Translations under genes and position numbers: made by a program
Notes under the pieces: generated by a model
Told to the model about the DNA's origin: nothing
What the model saw: the letters and a program-made list of their open reading frames with translations, nothing else
Databases searched by the model: none
Part shown: positions 24,314 to 36,378 of the stretch, piece by piece
How positions within the stretch are numbered: the stretch's first letter is position 1
How the letters are laid out: every line of letters begins with the position of its first letter
Assembly: GCA_014706295.1 (NCBI GenBank)
Contig: JACSVZ010000007.1
Coordinates: 62,135,475 to 62,199,474, forward strand
DNA from: Lycocorax pyrrhopterus obiensis
Lineage: Eukaryota > Chordata > Aves > Passeriformes > Paradisaeidae
Length of the DNA stretch: 64,000 nucleotides
Direction: 5' to 3'

Positions 24314-24690
24314 CCATCCCTGGAAATGTCCAAGGTCAGGTCGGATGGGGCTTGGAGCAGCCTGGTCTATTGATTTTCCTTCTTTAACCCCCATCCCTGG
24401 AAGTGTTTAGGATCTTGTTGGATAGGGCTTGGAGCAGCCTGATTTTCCTTCTTTATCCCCATCCCTGGAAGTGTCCAAGGCCAGGTCGGATGAGGCTTGG
24501 AAAAGCCTGGTCTATTGATTTTCCTTCTTTAACCCCCATCCCTGGAAGTGTTTGGGATCTCATTGGATAGGGCTTGGAGCAACCTGGTCTATTGATTTTC
24601 CTTCTTTATCCCCATCCCTGGAAGTGTCCAAGGTCAGGTCGGATGAGGCTTGGAGCAACCTGGTCTATTGATTTTCCTTCTTTATCCCCA
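24314..24690 (+). repeat. Tandem array of a truncated CR1 3'-end segment, 76-77 bp units alternating between two variants
   Basis: CCATCCCTGGAA recurs at 24314, 24391, 24459, 24536, 24612 and 24688. Each unit joins a CR1 piece to a non-CR1 linker, GGTCTATTGATTTTCCTTCT. Units 1, 3 and 5 read GTCCAAGGTCAGGTCGGATG-like. Units 2 and 4 read GTTTAGGATCTTGTTGGATA-like. The array is thus a higher-order dimer of about 153 bp. Confidence 0.92.
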
Positions 24691-24830
24691 TCCCTGGAAG
24701 TGTCCAAGGTCAGGCTGGACAGGGTTTGGAGCAACCTGGGATAATGGGAATTATCCCTGCCCACAGCAGAGGGTGGGACTGGATGATTTCCAGGTCTCCT
24801 CCAACCCAAACCATTCAGGAATTCTGTTTC
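24688..24830 (+). repeat. Intact CR1 LINE 3' end terminating the array
   Basis: The last unit continues into a complete CR1 end (AACCTGGGATAATGGGAATT through CCAACCCAAACCATTCAGGA). It shows where the amplified segment came from. Confidence 0.9.
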
Positions 24831-25104
24831 TTTTCCAGGTTTTTCAGCACCAAGAGCTGGTGCCTTTAGAGCCACTACTCCAACAGCGGCTGCGCCACAC
24901 GGAGATGGGAGTTCTGTGATAATTTTGGGGGATTCGGTGTGTTTTAAGCGTGGGCTGTGGGGTAAAACCCCGTTGTCTTGGGGCTGTGAGGGTTTCGCAT
25001 CCCTGAGACAGCCGTGAAGGGAGTGAAGCATCTGCTGAGGGCCACATCCCAATGTGCAGGTGGAGGCTCCACACGGAACGGGGGAGGGTTTAACAGATTT
25101 CTGA

Positions 25105-25266
25105 GGGGGAAAAAAAAAAGAGGAAAAAGAAAAAGAGAGGAAAAAAGGGTATAAAAGGAGGGGGAAAAAAGAGAAATAAAAAGAGAGAAAAAAAGGGGAA
25201 AAAGGAAGAAATAAGAAGGGAGCAAAGAAAAAATACAAGAAAGGAGAAAAAAAGGGGGAAAAAATT
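25105..25266 (+). repeat. Polypurine tract (A/G-rich)
   Basis: About 160 bases almost free of pyrimidines, mixing A runs with GAGAG and GGGGGAAAA blocks. Possible remnant of a processed insertion or a triplex-prone tract. Confidence 0.85.
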
Positions 25267-25392
25267 CCCTGTGTATTCTGTATTTCCACAACCCAGGATT
25301 TTGAAAAGGAATTTACTGTGGCTGGTGCTGGCTCTGACATTTCACAGCCTGGCAAAGCTGAGGCTGTGGGAGGGGATGCTCCAAGCCGACAG

Positions 25393-26166
25393 GGATGAGG
25401 GCAGGAATGCAGGCAGGGATGCAGGTGTGGATCAGGGCAGGGATGCAGGCAGGGATGCAAACAAGGATCAGGGCAGGGATGCAGGCAGAAACAGAGGCAG
25501 GGATGCAGGGACTGATGCAGGCAGGGGTGTGGGCAGGGATGCCCACAGGGATGTGCGTGGGGATCTGGGCAGGGATGGAAGCAAGAATGAGGGCAGGGAT
25601 GCAGGAAGGGATGGAGAAAGGGCTGTGAATCGGGATCCAGACAGGGATACAGGGATGTGAATAGAGATCCAGACAGGGATTCAGGGATGTGAGTAGAGAT
25701 CCAGACAGGGATGCAGGAAGGGGTGTGAATAGGGATCCAGACAGGGATACGGGGATGTGAATAGAGATCCAGACAGGGATTCAGGAAGGGATGTGAATAG
25801 GGATCCAGAGAGGGATACAGGGATGTGAATAGGGACCCAGACAGGGATGCAGGAAGGGATGCAGGTAGAGATCAGAGCAGGGATGTGAGCAGGAATGCAG
25901 GAAGGGATGCGAGCAGGGATGCAGGCAGGGGTCTGGGCAAGGGTGGAGAAAGGGGTGTAGACAGGGACACAGGGATGTGGGCAGGGACCCAGACGGGGAT
26001 GCAGGCAGGGATCAGGGCAGGGGTGCAGGTATGGATCAGGGCAGGGATGCAGGTGTGGATCAGGGCAGCGATGCAGGCAGTGATGCAGGCAGCGATGCAG
26101 GCAGGGATCAGGGCAGGGATGCAGGCAGTGATGCAGGCAGGGATCAGGGCAGCAATGCAGGCAGGC
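25393..26166. repeat. 12-bp minisatellite, GGGATGCAGGCA family
   Basis: Units of 12 bases (GGGATGCAGGCA, GGGATCAGGGCA). A middle zone (about 25630-25830) is ordered as GATCCAGACAGGGATACAGG GATGTGAATA higher-order units. Confidence 0.95.
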
Positions 26167-28127
26167 CTGGAGCCCTGGCAGAGCTCAAACCGGGTTAGCT
26201 GGGCGGGCAGGCAGAAGTAGGTTGTCGGTGCTGCCGCTCCCCGCTCGGTCGCCGCGCTGACCCATATTATCCCAATTAAATTGAACTCCCTGCCCCGCTG
26301 CTGCCTCCTTCTCCCCTGTGCCCTGCTGCATTCCGGGCTAAAGTAGGCCCTGGTACGGAGGCAGCGAGTACACCTGGGCCCTTCCCGCGGAATGAGGAGA
26401 GGAGGGCACGGCCGGCGTGGCAGAACTGGGACAGGGACGTGGCGCGGGGCCGAGAGGCAGCGGCAGCAGCAGCAGCAGCAGCGTGTGCTCAGCAGCTTCC
26501 CTCAGCTCCAGGCCTGACCCACCTACATTTTCCCTGACCACGCTGCTCCTGCAAAACAGCAGAATTGGCTTTTCCCTCCCCAGCTGCGCCCTCGGAGCCT
26601 TTCCCACACCGTTCCCGGCCTGTCTCCATCCTCACCCACCCTCGCCGCTTACTGACCTCCGCACACGACATCTCAGCTTCGCTACAGAGCCCTAAATCCC
26701 TGAACCAGTCCGTTTTCCCCTTAAAACACTGGCAGAACATCCCTGCCACGCTTCCTGCTGAGTCAAGGGCCCTGCTTTTCCCACCATCCCGGCTGTGGAA
26801 TGACACATGCTCAGCACACCCCGGGATTACACGGGCGGCAGGAGAAGCCGCCAGCCTGGGCGGTGGTTTTACACTTACACGGCAAAAAAGAATAAAGGGT
26901 GAAAAACTGAGAGCCCGAGGAACGCTGCAAAGCCGGGATTAAGCAGCACAAGGCAGCTGGATCCCCTCCCTTCCCGTGCACGGATCCCTCATGTGCCGGA
27001 GATCAACCCATGCCTCATTTATCCCCCTCCGTGTCCGCTCCCAGAGCTTCAATCCTTCTGGAATCACTGCCTTTGCACCACCAGCTGCCTTCCCAAGGAT
27101 AAACACCCTTCCCTGCCTACCTGCTCCTGGGAAAACCTCAGTTCCAGTGGATTTCTCTGTGTTTCCTGAGCTGTAAAATCACTGGAAGCAGCTGCTCTTT
27201 GTGGGCTCTCAGATGCAGGCAGGATGTAGGAGCAGCGTGGATTCAAAACCAGCCGAACTTTTCCGTCATTCCACAGAAACACTTACACAGGGCTTAGATT
27301 TTCGGCTTAAAAAATAATAATCAGCGCCTCCCTTATTTGCTGCTTATGCCTCTCCTTAAGCCTGGCTTGCTGCATTAAAATAATCTTTTTATTCCCTTCA
27401 TTCCCTGTTTTTATTCACGGCGTGGAGGGAGGGAGGAGGAGGGAGAGTTTCCCCCCCTGCCACTGGCATTAAGTGGGGAGTGAGGGAAGCACCGGAGGCG
27501 GATACAAATCCCTGAGCAAGGATGTGAGGCTGAGCAATTCTATTAAACCAGCTGATAAATAATGCAGGGGGTTTTGATGGGGCCGGCCCTGCCAGCGCCA
27601 CACAAACACCTCCACACCTCCAGGATTTTCCAAATCCAAGGGATGCAGCACAGGCAGGCTTCAAGAGTTGAACCCTAAGCCTTTCCCAGCAGCTGAAGCT
27701 GTCCCAGGGTCACACTGGAGCTCTGTCCTCACCAGGTCCTTGCCTCTTCCCAAGGTTCTACACAAAGCCATGGAATCCACCAGGCCTGGTCCATGTGCAG
27801 CGTTTCCCAAGGTGGGAAAGCTCTGCTTGGGCGCTTTCCAGCAGGATCAGAGCTGCTCCAGCAGCAGCCACAGGCCTGGAGATTAATTAGAAGAGGTTCA
27901 GGTAGGCTGTGATGGCTGTGACCCCCCAACTACAGACCCCAAACTGCTGCAGACCCAGCGAGGGGGTAGGAAGTCCTTGAGAAGGCACTTGGAGACATGG
28001 AGAAGACCTGGAGCATGGAGAAGACCTGGCCATGTTCCTGCAGGACATCCTGGGGACACCTGGACCCCCGTGGACTCATTTGAGGGCCGTGGGGACAGCT
28101 CTGATCTGCCCTGAGTGGTGGGTGAGA

Positions 28128-28400
28128 GCAGAAATTCCTTCCCAATATCCCATCCATCCCTGCCCTCTGGCACTGGGAAGCCATTCCCTGTGTCCTGTCC
28201 CTCCATCCCTTGTCCCCAGTCCCTCTCCAGCTCTCCTGGAGCCCCTTTAGGTCCTGGAAGGGGCTCTGAGCTCTCCCTGGAGCCTTCTCCTCTCCAGGTG
28301 AGCACCCCCAGCTCTCCCAGCCTGGCTCCAGAGCAGAGGGGCTCCAGCCCTTGGAGCAGCTCTGTGGCTCCTCTGGACTCGCTCTGGGCACTGGGAATTT
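28128..28400 (-). repeat. CR1 LINE copy lacking its 3' end
   Basis: Begins abruptly at AATTCCTTCCCAATATCCCA and continues through the GAAGGGGCTCTGAGCTCTCC region. The usual terminal 200 bases (the GGTTTGGGTTGG end) are absent. Confidence 0.88.
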
Positions 28401-29194
28401 TTCCTGTCCTCAGGAGACTCAGCCCAAGCCCTGCCTGTTTCTCCCAAGGTTTATGTGCAGAGGACCTTTGGCTGCAGACACAACGAAGCCCCAGCGATGA
28501 CAAATGTCCCAGGCAGAGGCACGCTGGCACTGCCCCCGTGTCCCCTGGTGACAGCGGGATTGTGGAGACATTTTTCTGGCACTCCTGACTCTCAACACCT
28601 TCTTTATCCTCCTTCCTTCCCTTCCCTGCACCTGCTCCAAAGGAAAACCGAAGGCTCCGAATGGGAATCAAATCAACGCTGAGCATCTCACATCTGCTGA
28701 CAGCTGGTGCTTCCTTACCCAAAATGACACCAAAACAACCCCAAAACTCCTCCAAACCCACAGCCCCTGCACAGCGAGTCATGGCTTCGGGGAGGATTTT
28801 AAGACAACTGAAGCCTGAAGAATCCCTTCAACTTCCTTCCAGCGTCCCTTCAGAGTTCCCCTTAAGGGGCTCACGCCTCAGGCTGGGACTCGTGGGCACG
28901 TGGCAGCGCTCCCTGTGCCATCCCAGGGGATGCTGCAACAGGTTAAATATTCCTGAACTTCATCCAGCTCCTGGTCTCTCCTCCAGGACGCAGCTCGGAT
29001 GGGAACAAGAGGGAAAACACGGCTCCTCCACATCCCTGCAGAGGGACACGCTGCCTGTCCCCAGGGAGCCACGTGGGTCCCACCACCATGGTGGCTTTTC
29101 CCTGGCTGCAGGGGCTCAGCACCACGTCTGTTCCTTGGCAAAGGAACCGGGAAAACGAATCATTTAAAGGGAATTGGTAAAAATGGCACGGGAA

Positions 29195-29365
29195 TTTCAG
29201 GCACTGGCACACACTGCCCAGGGTGGGGTCCCCCCGCTCCTGGAGGGATTTAAAAGCCGTGTGGATGTGGCACTTGGGGACACGGGTGGCTTGGCAGTGC
29301 TGGGGGAATGGTTGCACTTGAAGATCTTCGAGGGTTTTTCCAACCTAAGCAATTCCATGATTCTA
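29195..29365 (+). repeat. CR1 LINE 3' end, GTGGATGTGGCACTTGGGG subfamily
   Basis: Shows GGCACACACTGCCCAGGGTG, TGTGGCACTTGGGGACACGG and TTTTTCCAACCTAAGCAATT. Confidence 0.88.
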
Positions 29366-29630
29366 AGCCAGAGGTTTCCCAGCACAGCAGGGCTGACACG
29401 AGAGACACGACAGCACCCGACCGACCCCACCATAATGACCATAATGACCATAATTAGCACATGAACCCACCCCGGCAGTGTCACCGCTTTCCTGGAGGTG
29501 CCAGCCTTGGGAACACCGGGGCTCCAGGAAGGTGCAGGAGGAGAGGGACCAGGGGATTTCTCAGCACGGATTTACTCTGGGGATCTGCCAGAACCAGGTT
29601 TGTGTCTCTGCACAGAGGTGCTGGTGGTGG

Positions 29631-30487
29631 CACAGGGCACCGATGTCCCCACGGCACCGATGTCCCCGCGGCACCGATGTCCCCACAGCACCGATGTCCC
29701 CATGGCACCGATGTCCCCACGGCACCGATGTCCCCACAGCACCGATGTCCCCACGGCACTGACGTCCCCACGGCACCGATGTCCCCACGGCACCGATGTC
29801 CCCACAGCACCGATGTCCCCACGGCACTGACATCCCCACAGCACCGATGTCCCCACGGCACCGATGTCCCCACGGCACTGATGTCCCCATGGCATCGATG
29901 TCCCCACAGAACCGATGTCCCTGTGGCACCGATGTCCCCACAGCACCGATGCCCCCACAGCACCGATGTCCTCGTGGCACCAATGTCCCTGTGGCACCGA
30001 TGTCCCCACAGCATCGATGTCCCCACGGCACCGATGTCCCTGTGGCACTGATGTCCCCACAGCACTGATGTCCCCACGGCACCGATGTCCCCGTGGCACT
30101 GATGCCCCCACAGCACCAATGTCCCCGTGGCACCGACATCCCCATGGCACCGATGTCCCCACGGCACCGATGCCCCCACGGCACCGATGTCCCCATGGTG
30201 CCTATGTCCCCATGGCACTGATGCCCCTATGGCATCGATGTCCCTGCAGCACCGATGCCCCCGCCACACTGATGTCCCCACGGCACCGATGCCCCTGCGG
30301 CACCGATGTCCCCACAGCACCCATGCCCCCACAGCGCCGATGTCCCCGTGGCACCAATGCCCCCACAGCACCAATGCCCCCACGGCACCGATGTCCCCAT
30401 GGCACCGATGTCCCCATGGCACCGATGTCCCCACGGCACCGATGTCCCCATGGCACCGATGTCCCCACGGCACCGATGTCTCTATGT
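29631..30487. repeat. 17-bp minisatellite, CACCGATGTCCCCACGG family
   Basis: About 50 copies of a 17-base unit. The period is not a multiple of three, so all frames cycle through one 17-residue repeat (51 bases). That explains the open frames over this stretch on both strands. Confidence 0.97.
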
Positions 30488-31457
30488 TCCCCGCTGCAGC
30501 CCTTGGCTCTGCATGCAGGGATGGGCACAGGCAGCTCAAGGCACAGGAAAAGCAGGAAGCAGCCAGGCTTTGGAGCAGGGATTTATCCCCCCGGGCAGAG
30601 GATGCTGTAGGCAGCAGCAGGAAGGGTGCCAAGCAGCCCAGTGACACCAGCAACACCGAGGAGTTTGCAGCGGGAATATCCCATGCTCTGCCAGGGATTT
30701 TTCCCCTTTGGAGGGATCTCATAGGATCCAGGAAGGAGCATGGATCCCTGATGAGCTCCAAGGCTCGGGCAAGGCTGCCCCTTCCCACACAGATCCCTCT
30801 TGCGGCTGCCCATCCAGGACCTCTCCAGCCAGAAAAGCTGTTCCTAGGGGTGGACAGAGCCAACTTTCCTTCCCAAAGCCCTCGGGAGAGCAGGGGAGGG
30901 CAGGAAGATAAACCTGTTAAACTGAGACACCAGCCCAGTGAAAGGAGCTTGTCCAGCGGCTCCAGGTGTCCGGCTGTGCCGGAAGCAGCGCTTTGGGAAG
31001 CACAGCAGCACCCCTGGAATAACCAACCTGCAGCTCAGCAGGCCCGGGGATGCTGGGTGAGAGCATCACCCACACCTGAGAACTCCAACCACGATCCAGC
31101 AGCACCTGGAGCTCCCCTTGGATGAACTAATTAAGCCGGGTTCTAACGAGGATGATGATGCCAGACAAGGGGGGAAGGAAACTGCTGAGTGAAAAGCCAG
31201 GGAAGGACGAGATAAGGTGAAAACTAATTGTGTTTGGGAGGGTAAGCAGGTCCTGGTGCAGCTGCTTCCCAGGAATTATCCAGGGTGTCTCAGCTGCAAG
31301 GTGCTGATTTTTCAGAGCTTGGTCCAATGCCATTTCAGGAGGGATTTTTATTCCCAGTGATCCTGTTGGTGCTTGGAGTCCACCATTCCCGCATGAAATG
31401 CAGGAGATGAGCGATTTTAGGCTCCAGCCTCAGCACGTCTGCGTCCTCGCCCATCCC

Positions 31458-31512
31458 AGATGTCTTTTAGATCCCTTCCAACCCCAGCCACGCCGTGATT
31501 CCGTGATTCCCT
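31458..31512 (+). repeat. CR1 LINE 3'-tip fragment
   Basis: AGATCCCTTCCAACCCCAGC then a short (GTGATTCC)n-like tail. Confidence 0.55.
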
Positions 31513-32743
31513 GATCCTGAATCCAGCTGCCTCCCCGCCCGCCAAGCGCCGGCGATTCCCTTGCACATCTCTAATCGAAGGCATCGTTAATTAATCAATC
31601 ACTGGCCTCACCCAATGTCCACGCCCGACCAACACCGTCCCAGCCACTCTGGATGGGGTTTGGAGCAAGCCTGACTTCTCCACGGAGCCAAATCCATGTT
31701 CTCCCGGCAGCTGGATCCTGTCCTTCCCTGCCTCTCCACGGAGCTCGTGCCACGCGTGTGTGGAGAGCCGGGAGCCACAGCTCCTGTCCCTGCAGCCATC
31801 CCGAGCTTCAGGACCAGGAGACCCCCCCTGGCCATTCCCTCCGGGATTTTGGGTGGACAAAGCTGCTCCCGTGCTCCAAAGGGAGAGGTTTTGGGGGGTT
31901 TCCACCACGCACGTGGCACCCAGAAGGAAAAATCCACATGGAAAGCTGTGCTGGGAGTGAGCAGGGAATAAAACTGTGGAAGGGCAAGCACAAAAATTCC
32001 CTGGTCAGTGGACCGGGATGCACCCACACCCTGTTCCATGGGATGGGGTTTCACCTCCCGCTGCCTTTGCCCCCATCCCTCCTCCCCACGAAGGGGCTGA
32101 GCCCAGAGAGGGAGAACAGCGAGAAAAGAGCCTGAAAAGCAAGAAAAACTGAAAATCCAACCGAATCCCTCTGCTCGTTCCTCCCGCTTCCGTGCTGGCT
32201 GTGAACATACACGGACACATCCCGCGTTCCCATCCCGCTCTGGGCACAGGAGTGAGACCCGTGGAGAAGTCACGCCGAGAATCGATGCCACTCGTGCCTA
32301 AAATGGTGTTTTCCCGGGATGAACCCCTTATTCCCAGCCCGAAACGGGGCAATCCAGAGGGAGGGAGCAGCCCCGTGGTCCCGGGTGGCACCACACATGT
32401 CCCGGGCTGGAGCATCCCGGCTGGGATGCGTGGGATGGAGCGGGACAGCCGCCCCTGGGCAGCGTTTTTTGGGGACACGGGGGGTCCGCGGGGCTCCAGC
32501 ACCGTCTCTCCTGCCCTAATTCCTGTGGGAACAGCCGGCATCAGCGCCCGCCTGTCCTCCTTCGGTGACTCACCGGGATTCAGGGGGAGAAGCGGTGCCC
32601 CGGCCACCGCCGTGCCCCTGGAATTCCAGCGGGAGCATCCGCAGGGCTGCCGGGTGGGATGGCACTGCCCACGCCGGCAAAGTTGCCTTTTTATTGCTTT
32701 TTCCACTTGGCACGGGGTGGCAAAGCAGCAGGCGGGCTTGGCG

Positions 32744-32806
32744 ATTAATAATAATAATAATAATTATTATTGATAATAATTATTATTATTATTAATAATA
32801 ATAATA
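32744..32806. repeat. (AAT/ATT)n microsatellite with inverted symmetry
   Basis: AATAATAATAATAAT runs into ATTATTATTGATAATAAT and back to AATAATAAT, so the tract can fold on itself. Confidence 0.95.
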
Positions 32807-33887
32807 GAGCTTCTTCACCGGCTCGCAGCCATCATCAATCCATGGGAATCCCACTGGGATTCTCCTGGCCTTGAGAACCCCCATGCCAGGAAGCAGCCTC
32901 CGTTATCATCTCCCCCAGATCCAAAATGTGCCCCACGAGGCCGCCACCAGCTCATGACCACAAGGAGAAAACCCCACGAGATCCTTCGTGCTGGTGTGTT
33001 ATCCACTGGGAGCCGAGCTGGCAGCTCCCAGGGAATCTGGGAGAGGGGATGGGCACGTGCAGGCACCGTGTGAGGACCATGGGTCCTCCCAAGATGGGAA
33101 TATCACATTTTGGAGGCGAGGCTGCCTCCAGTCGTTATCCAGGTGATGCCAAACTCACGTTCCAGGTGAGCAGCCGGCAGCACATTGCATCAGGTAGCAT
33201 CCCTGCCTCCTCCTGCAAGGCTGGAAATGCTGAAAAGAAGCCCCAAAACTGGTGCCAAGGAGCAGCTGGGGCGATGTCCGGCCTTGGAGGGCCAGCACGG
33301 GAGCTGGGGTGGGATGCGGCTGAGCCACATCCCCGAATCCCACGGCACGGGGTGAGAAAAGCTCCATCGGAACCCCGGGAGCACCTCCAAACCTCCTCCT
33401 GGAGAAAGGCTTGGCCCCAGGGCTTTCCTGGCAATAATTAATTGAGTCATATTTCAATCCAGCCAGCGGCCATATGGTAGGAAAGAGGATTAAAATCGCA
33501 TGCTCCAGTTGCATCCAGGGAAATCCAGTTATAAGGAAAAATCCTCAGTGCCTGGCTCCAGCCTGCTGCCAGGCTGCTGTCATCCATCCACACGGCCCCA
33601 GCCCCTTTTCCAGGATCCCTTTTCCAGGAGTGAGGAGCACGGGATCATCGCTGGTGAGGAGATGGATCGTGGGCAATTCAGGGGGGGAAAGGGGGAAATA
33701 GGGAAAGAAATAATTCACGGGAGCTGCGGCAGCAGCGGTGGCAGATCATTGCTGCCTCGAGCCACTGCCCTCTGGGTACCGTGCTCTAAGTTCATTAGGA
33801 ACTCATTAGCAATTGATTAATGAGGGGGCATCGCTGTGCACCAGGATTCTCCTTAAATATAAATCATTTTCCACCAAGGAGGTGAGA

Positions 33888-34115
33888 ATCATGGGATCAC
33901 TGAGCGGTTCGGCTTGGAAGGGATCTTAAAGCCCATCCCATCCCATTCTGTGCCATCCACACCTTCCACTAGCCCAGGTTGCTCCAAGCCCCGTCCAACC
34001 TGGCCTGGAACAATTCCAGGGATTTGGGGCAGCCACAGCTTCTCTGGGCACCCTGTGCCAGGGCCTCCCCACCCTCACAGCCAGGAATTTCCTCCTAATA
34101 TCTATTCCAAATCTT
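33888..34115 (-). repeat. CR1 LINE copy
   Basis: Begins AATCATGGGATCACTGAGCG and proceeds to AGCCAGGAATTTCCTCCTAA. Confidence 0.9.
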
Positions 34116-34559
34116 CCCTCGGTCAGTTTTTTGCTGGATTCCCCTCCCCTGGACCAGTTTTCCTTGAGCTCATCTTCCCGGCGATTTTCCCGGGAATCCT
34201 TCACCCAAAGCACTGCTGGGAAAAACACGGATTTGGACAGAAACGCTGCGAGAGGGGCAGTGCTGTAGGGACGGCAGGACCGATGCCCCTCCACCTGCAT
34301 GGACATCACCCTAAATCCCTCCAAGCCAGGCTGGGGCTGATCCCAGCTGAGGCTGCAGCGGGGATTTGGGGTTGGGAAAGTCTCCCCGCTCCTTCCTTCC
34401 CGTGATTAAGAAAAAAAATCGGGAAAGAAAGAACACTACGCCTCATTCATCCCCGGAGAAAGCCTCGCCTGTGATGGCAAATCAGTTGATTAAGGAGGAT
34501 CAAACCCTCTAAATCCAACCTTTGTTGCGAGACTGAACTCCCCGTACAAGGCACCTTCC

Positions 34560-35100
34560 CGGCTCCCGCGGGGTGGGACCCCCGCGCCCCCATCGCCCCC
34601 CGAGGCTGTGGGGTCCCCAATGGGTCGGGGCATGCGGGGATTGGCTCCCTGCGGGATTTGGGGGGATTTTCTGCCGATTTAGGAGCGGCTCGGTCCCCAC
34701 GGGGGTCAGTGACAGAGGGTGGCGGGGGTGGGGACCGCCCTGCCCAGCCCCACCGTGCGCCGGTGCGGGCAGTGCCAGCCCTCCCAGTGCTCCCAGTGCT
34801 CCCAGTGCTCCCAGCCCCGCTCCCCCCCGTGCCCGGCGGTACCTGGAAGCGGGCGGCGGTGCCCCGGTCCCCGCGGGGCGGGCGGCGGCGGGACGGACGG
34901 ACGGAGGGATGGAGGGGTGGATGGACGGACGCCGGGATGGATGGATAGATGGAGGGAAGGATGGAAGAAGGGATGGAGGAGGGAGGGCCGGAGGGATGCG
35001 GCCGCAGGAGGAGGAGGAGGAGGGTGGTCAGCAGCAGCCCCGAGCGGCGAGTCCCCACCCAGCTTTGTCTGCGCTCATCCCGCTGCCTACAGGAAGCGGC
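34560..35100 (-). promoter_or_regulatory. GNG2: CpG island with candidate GNG2 noncoding first exon
   Basis: CpG-rich DNA with a minus-strand donor CTTCCAG|GTACCG (exon end 34843). It lies 22.8 kb upstream of the GNG2 coding-exon acceptor and is the only strong CpG island between GNG2 and FRMD6. Inference: GNG2 promoter and 5' UTR exon, extending to about 35.0-35.1 kb. The putative exon includes a (GGAT)n-type tract and a short upstream ATG frame beginning at about 35078. The transcription start cannot be fixed from sequence. Confidence 0.5.
34895..34985. repeat. (GGAT/GGAC)n imperfect tetranucleotide repeat
   Basis: GGACGGACGGACGGAGGGAT and then GGATGGATGGATAGATGGAG, lying within the candidate GNG2 first exon. 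Confidence 0.85.
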
Positions 35101-35113
35101 TCAGCCCCGACTT

Positions 35114-35166
35114 CCTCCTCCTCCTCCTCCTCTTCTCCTCCTCCTCCTCCTCTTCTCCTCCTCCCG
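35114..35166. repeat. (CTC/CTT)n trinucleotide tract
   Basis: CCTCCTCCTCCTCCTCTTCT repeated twice. It sits just upstream of the candidate GNG2 first exon. Confidence 0.85.
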
Positions 35167-35314
35167 CTGCTCTCCTCTGCGATCCCCGGGTTGTGCGGAT
35201 CGCTTTTGCCAAGACCCCTCTGCCTCCTCCCCTGCCCCGCACCGGTCCCTCTCCGTGGCTCTGCCCATCTCCTGTCCCTTACATGGCCCCTCGTCCCTTG
35301 TCCGCCCCGTTCAC

Positions 35315-35880
35315 GCCCCCACCCTGCACCCCACACACGCTACGTGCCGGCCCCACAACCCTCACAGCCACCCGCTGTACCCCCATCCTGCACCCCACAC
35401 CTGCCTGCACCCACATTTCCTACACCCACCCCCCCTCGCACCCCATATACACCCCCTGCACCCATCACACACCCTGCACCCCATATACACCCCCCGGACC
35501 GTCCCTGAACCCATCACACCCCCTGCACCCATCACACACCCTGGACCCCCCCGAACCCATCACACACCCTGCACCCATCACACCCCCCGCACCCCATATA
35601 CACCCATCACACCCCCTGAACTGTCCCTGAACCCATCACACCCCCTGAACCCCATATGTGCCCCCCCTGAACCCATCACACCCCCTGAACCCCATATACA
35701 CCCCCCTACACCCATCACACCCCCTGAACCCCACATATTCCCCCCAAACCCATCCCACCCTTAAACCACCCCTGCACCCATCACACCCCCTACACCCCAC
35801 ACACCCATCCCTGCACCCACAGCCCCCCTGAACCCATCCCCGCCCCGTCTCACCCCCTACACCGCTCCAAACACCCCATG
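35315..35880. repeat. C-rich degenerate minisatellite, CACACCCCCTGAACCCCAT family
   Basis: Irregular repeats of ACCCATCACACCCCCTG and CCCATATACACCCC. One strand is nearly free of G. Confidence 0.9.
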
Positions 35881-36167
35881 CCTGGATCCCTCCATGTCCC
35901 CCGAGCCCCCCAAAACCCTGGATCGCCCCCATCCCCCTGGCACACCCAGACCCCTCCCTGTCCCTCAAACCCGTCCCCACTCAAAAGCTCCCATTTAGGG
36001 CACAGCTCGAGGGATCACTCAGTATTTTATATTTTCTTTGCAGTCAATTTGAGCCCAAACCCCAATTTGGGGGATTCCGGGTGGAAGATTTTGGAGGGAG
36101 CTGATGAGGTTTTTGTAAGGCGGCTTTTCCCTTTCCTCCACCTGGCCCAGCCCAGCTGTGTCCTCAT

Positions 36168-36378
36168 GGAAGTCCTTCCCTGCGAGGGTGGGGAGGCCCT
36201 GGCACAGGGTGCCCAGAGAAGCTGTGGCTGCCCCAAATCCCTGGAAGTGTCCAAGGCCAGGCTGGATGGGGCTTGGAGCAGCCTGGGATAGTGGAAGGTG
36301 TCCCTGCCATGGCGGGAGGTGGGATGAGATAGGATTTAAGTCCCCTTCCAACCCAAACCATCCTGGAATTCCATGATT
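36168..36378 (+). repeat. CR1 LINE copy
   Basis: Reads GGAAGTCCTTCCCTGCGAGG through CCCTGCCATGGCGGGAGGTG to GGAATTCCATGATT. Confidence 0.9.

Noticed and set aside
25393..26166. CRISPR-like spaced repeats in this and the other arrays
   Set aside because: Units are contiguous without unique spacers, and the DNA is vertebrate nuclear.
26460..26482. (CAG)n run, with others at 13694-13714 and 36480-36500, as polyglutamine coding
   Set aside because: Short, intronic or intergenic, with no flanking exon structure.
29461..31125. Histidine/cysteine-rich repeat proteins of up to 460 codons on both strands
   Set aside because: Product of the 17-bp array, which cycles all frames through one 51-base pattern.
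34573..35764. Pro-rich plus-strand frames of 270-311 codons
   Set aside because: They arise from the CpG island and the C-rich minisatellite. No conserved domain.
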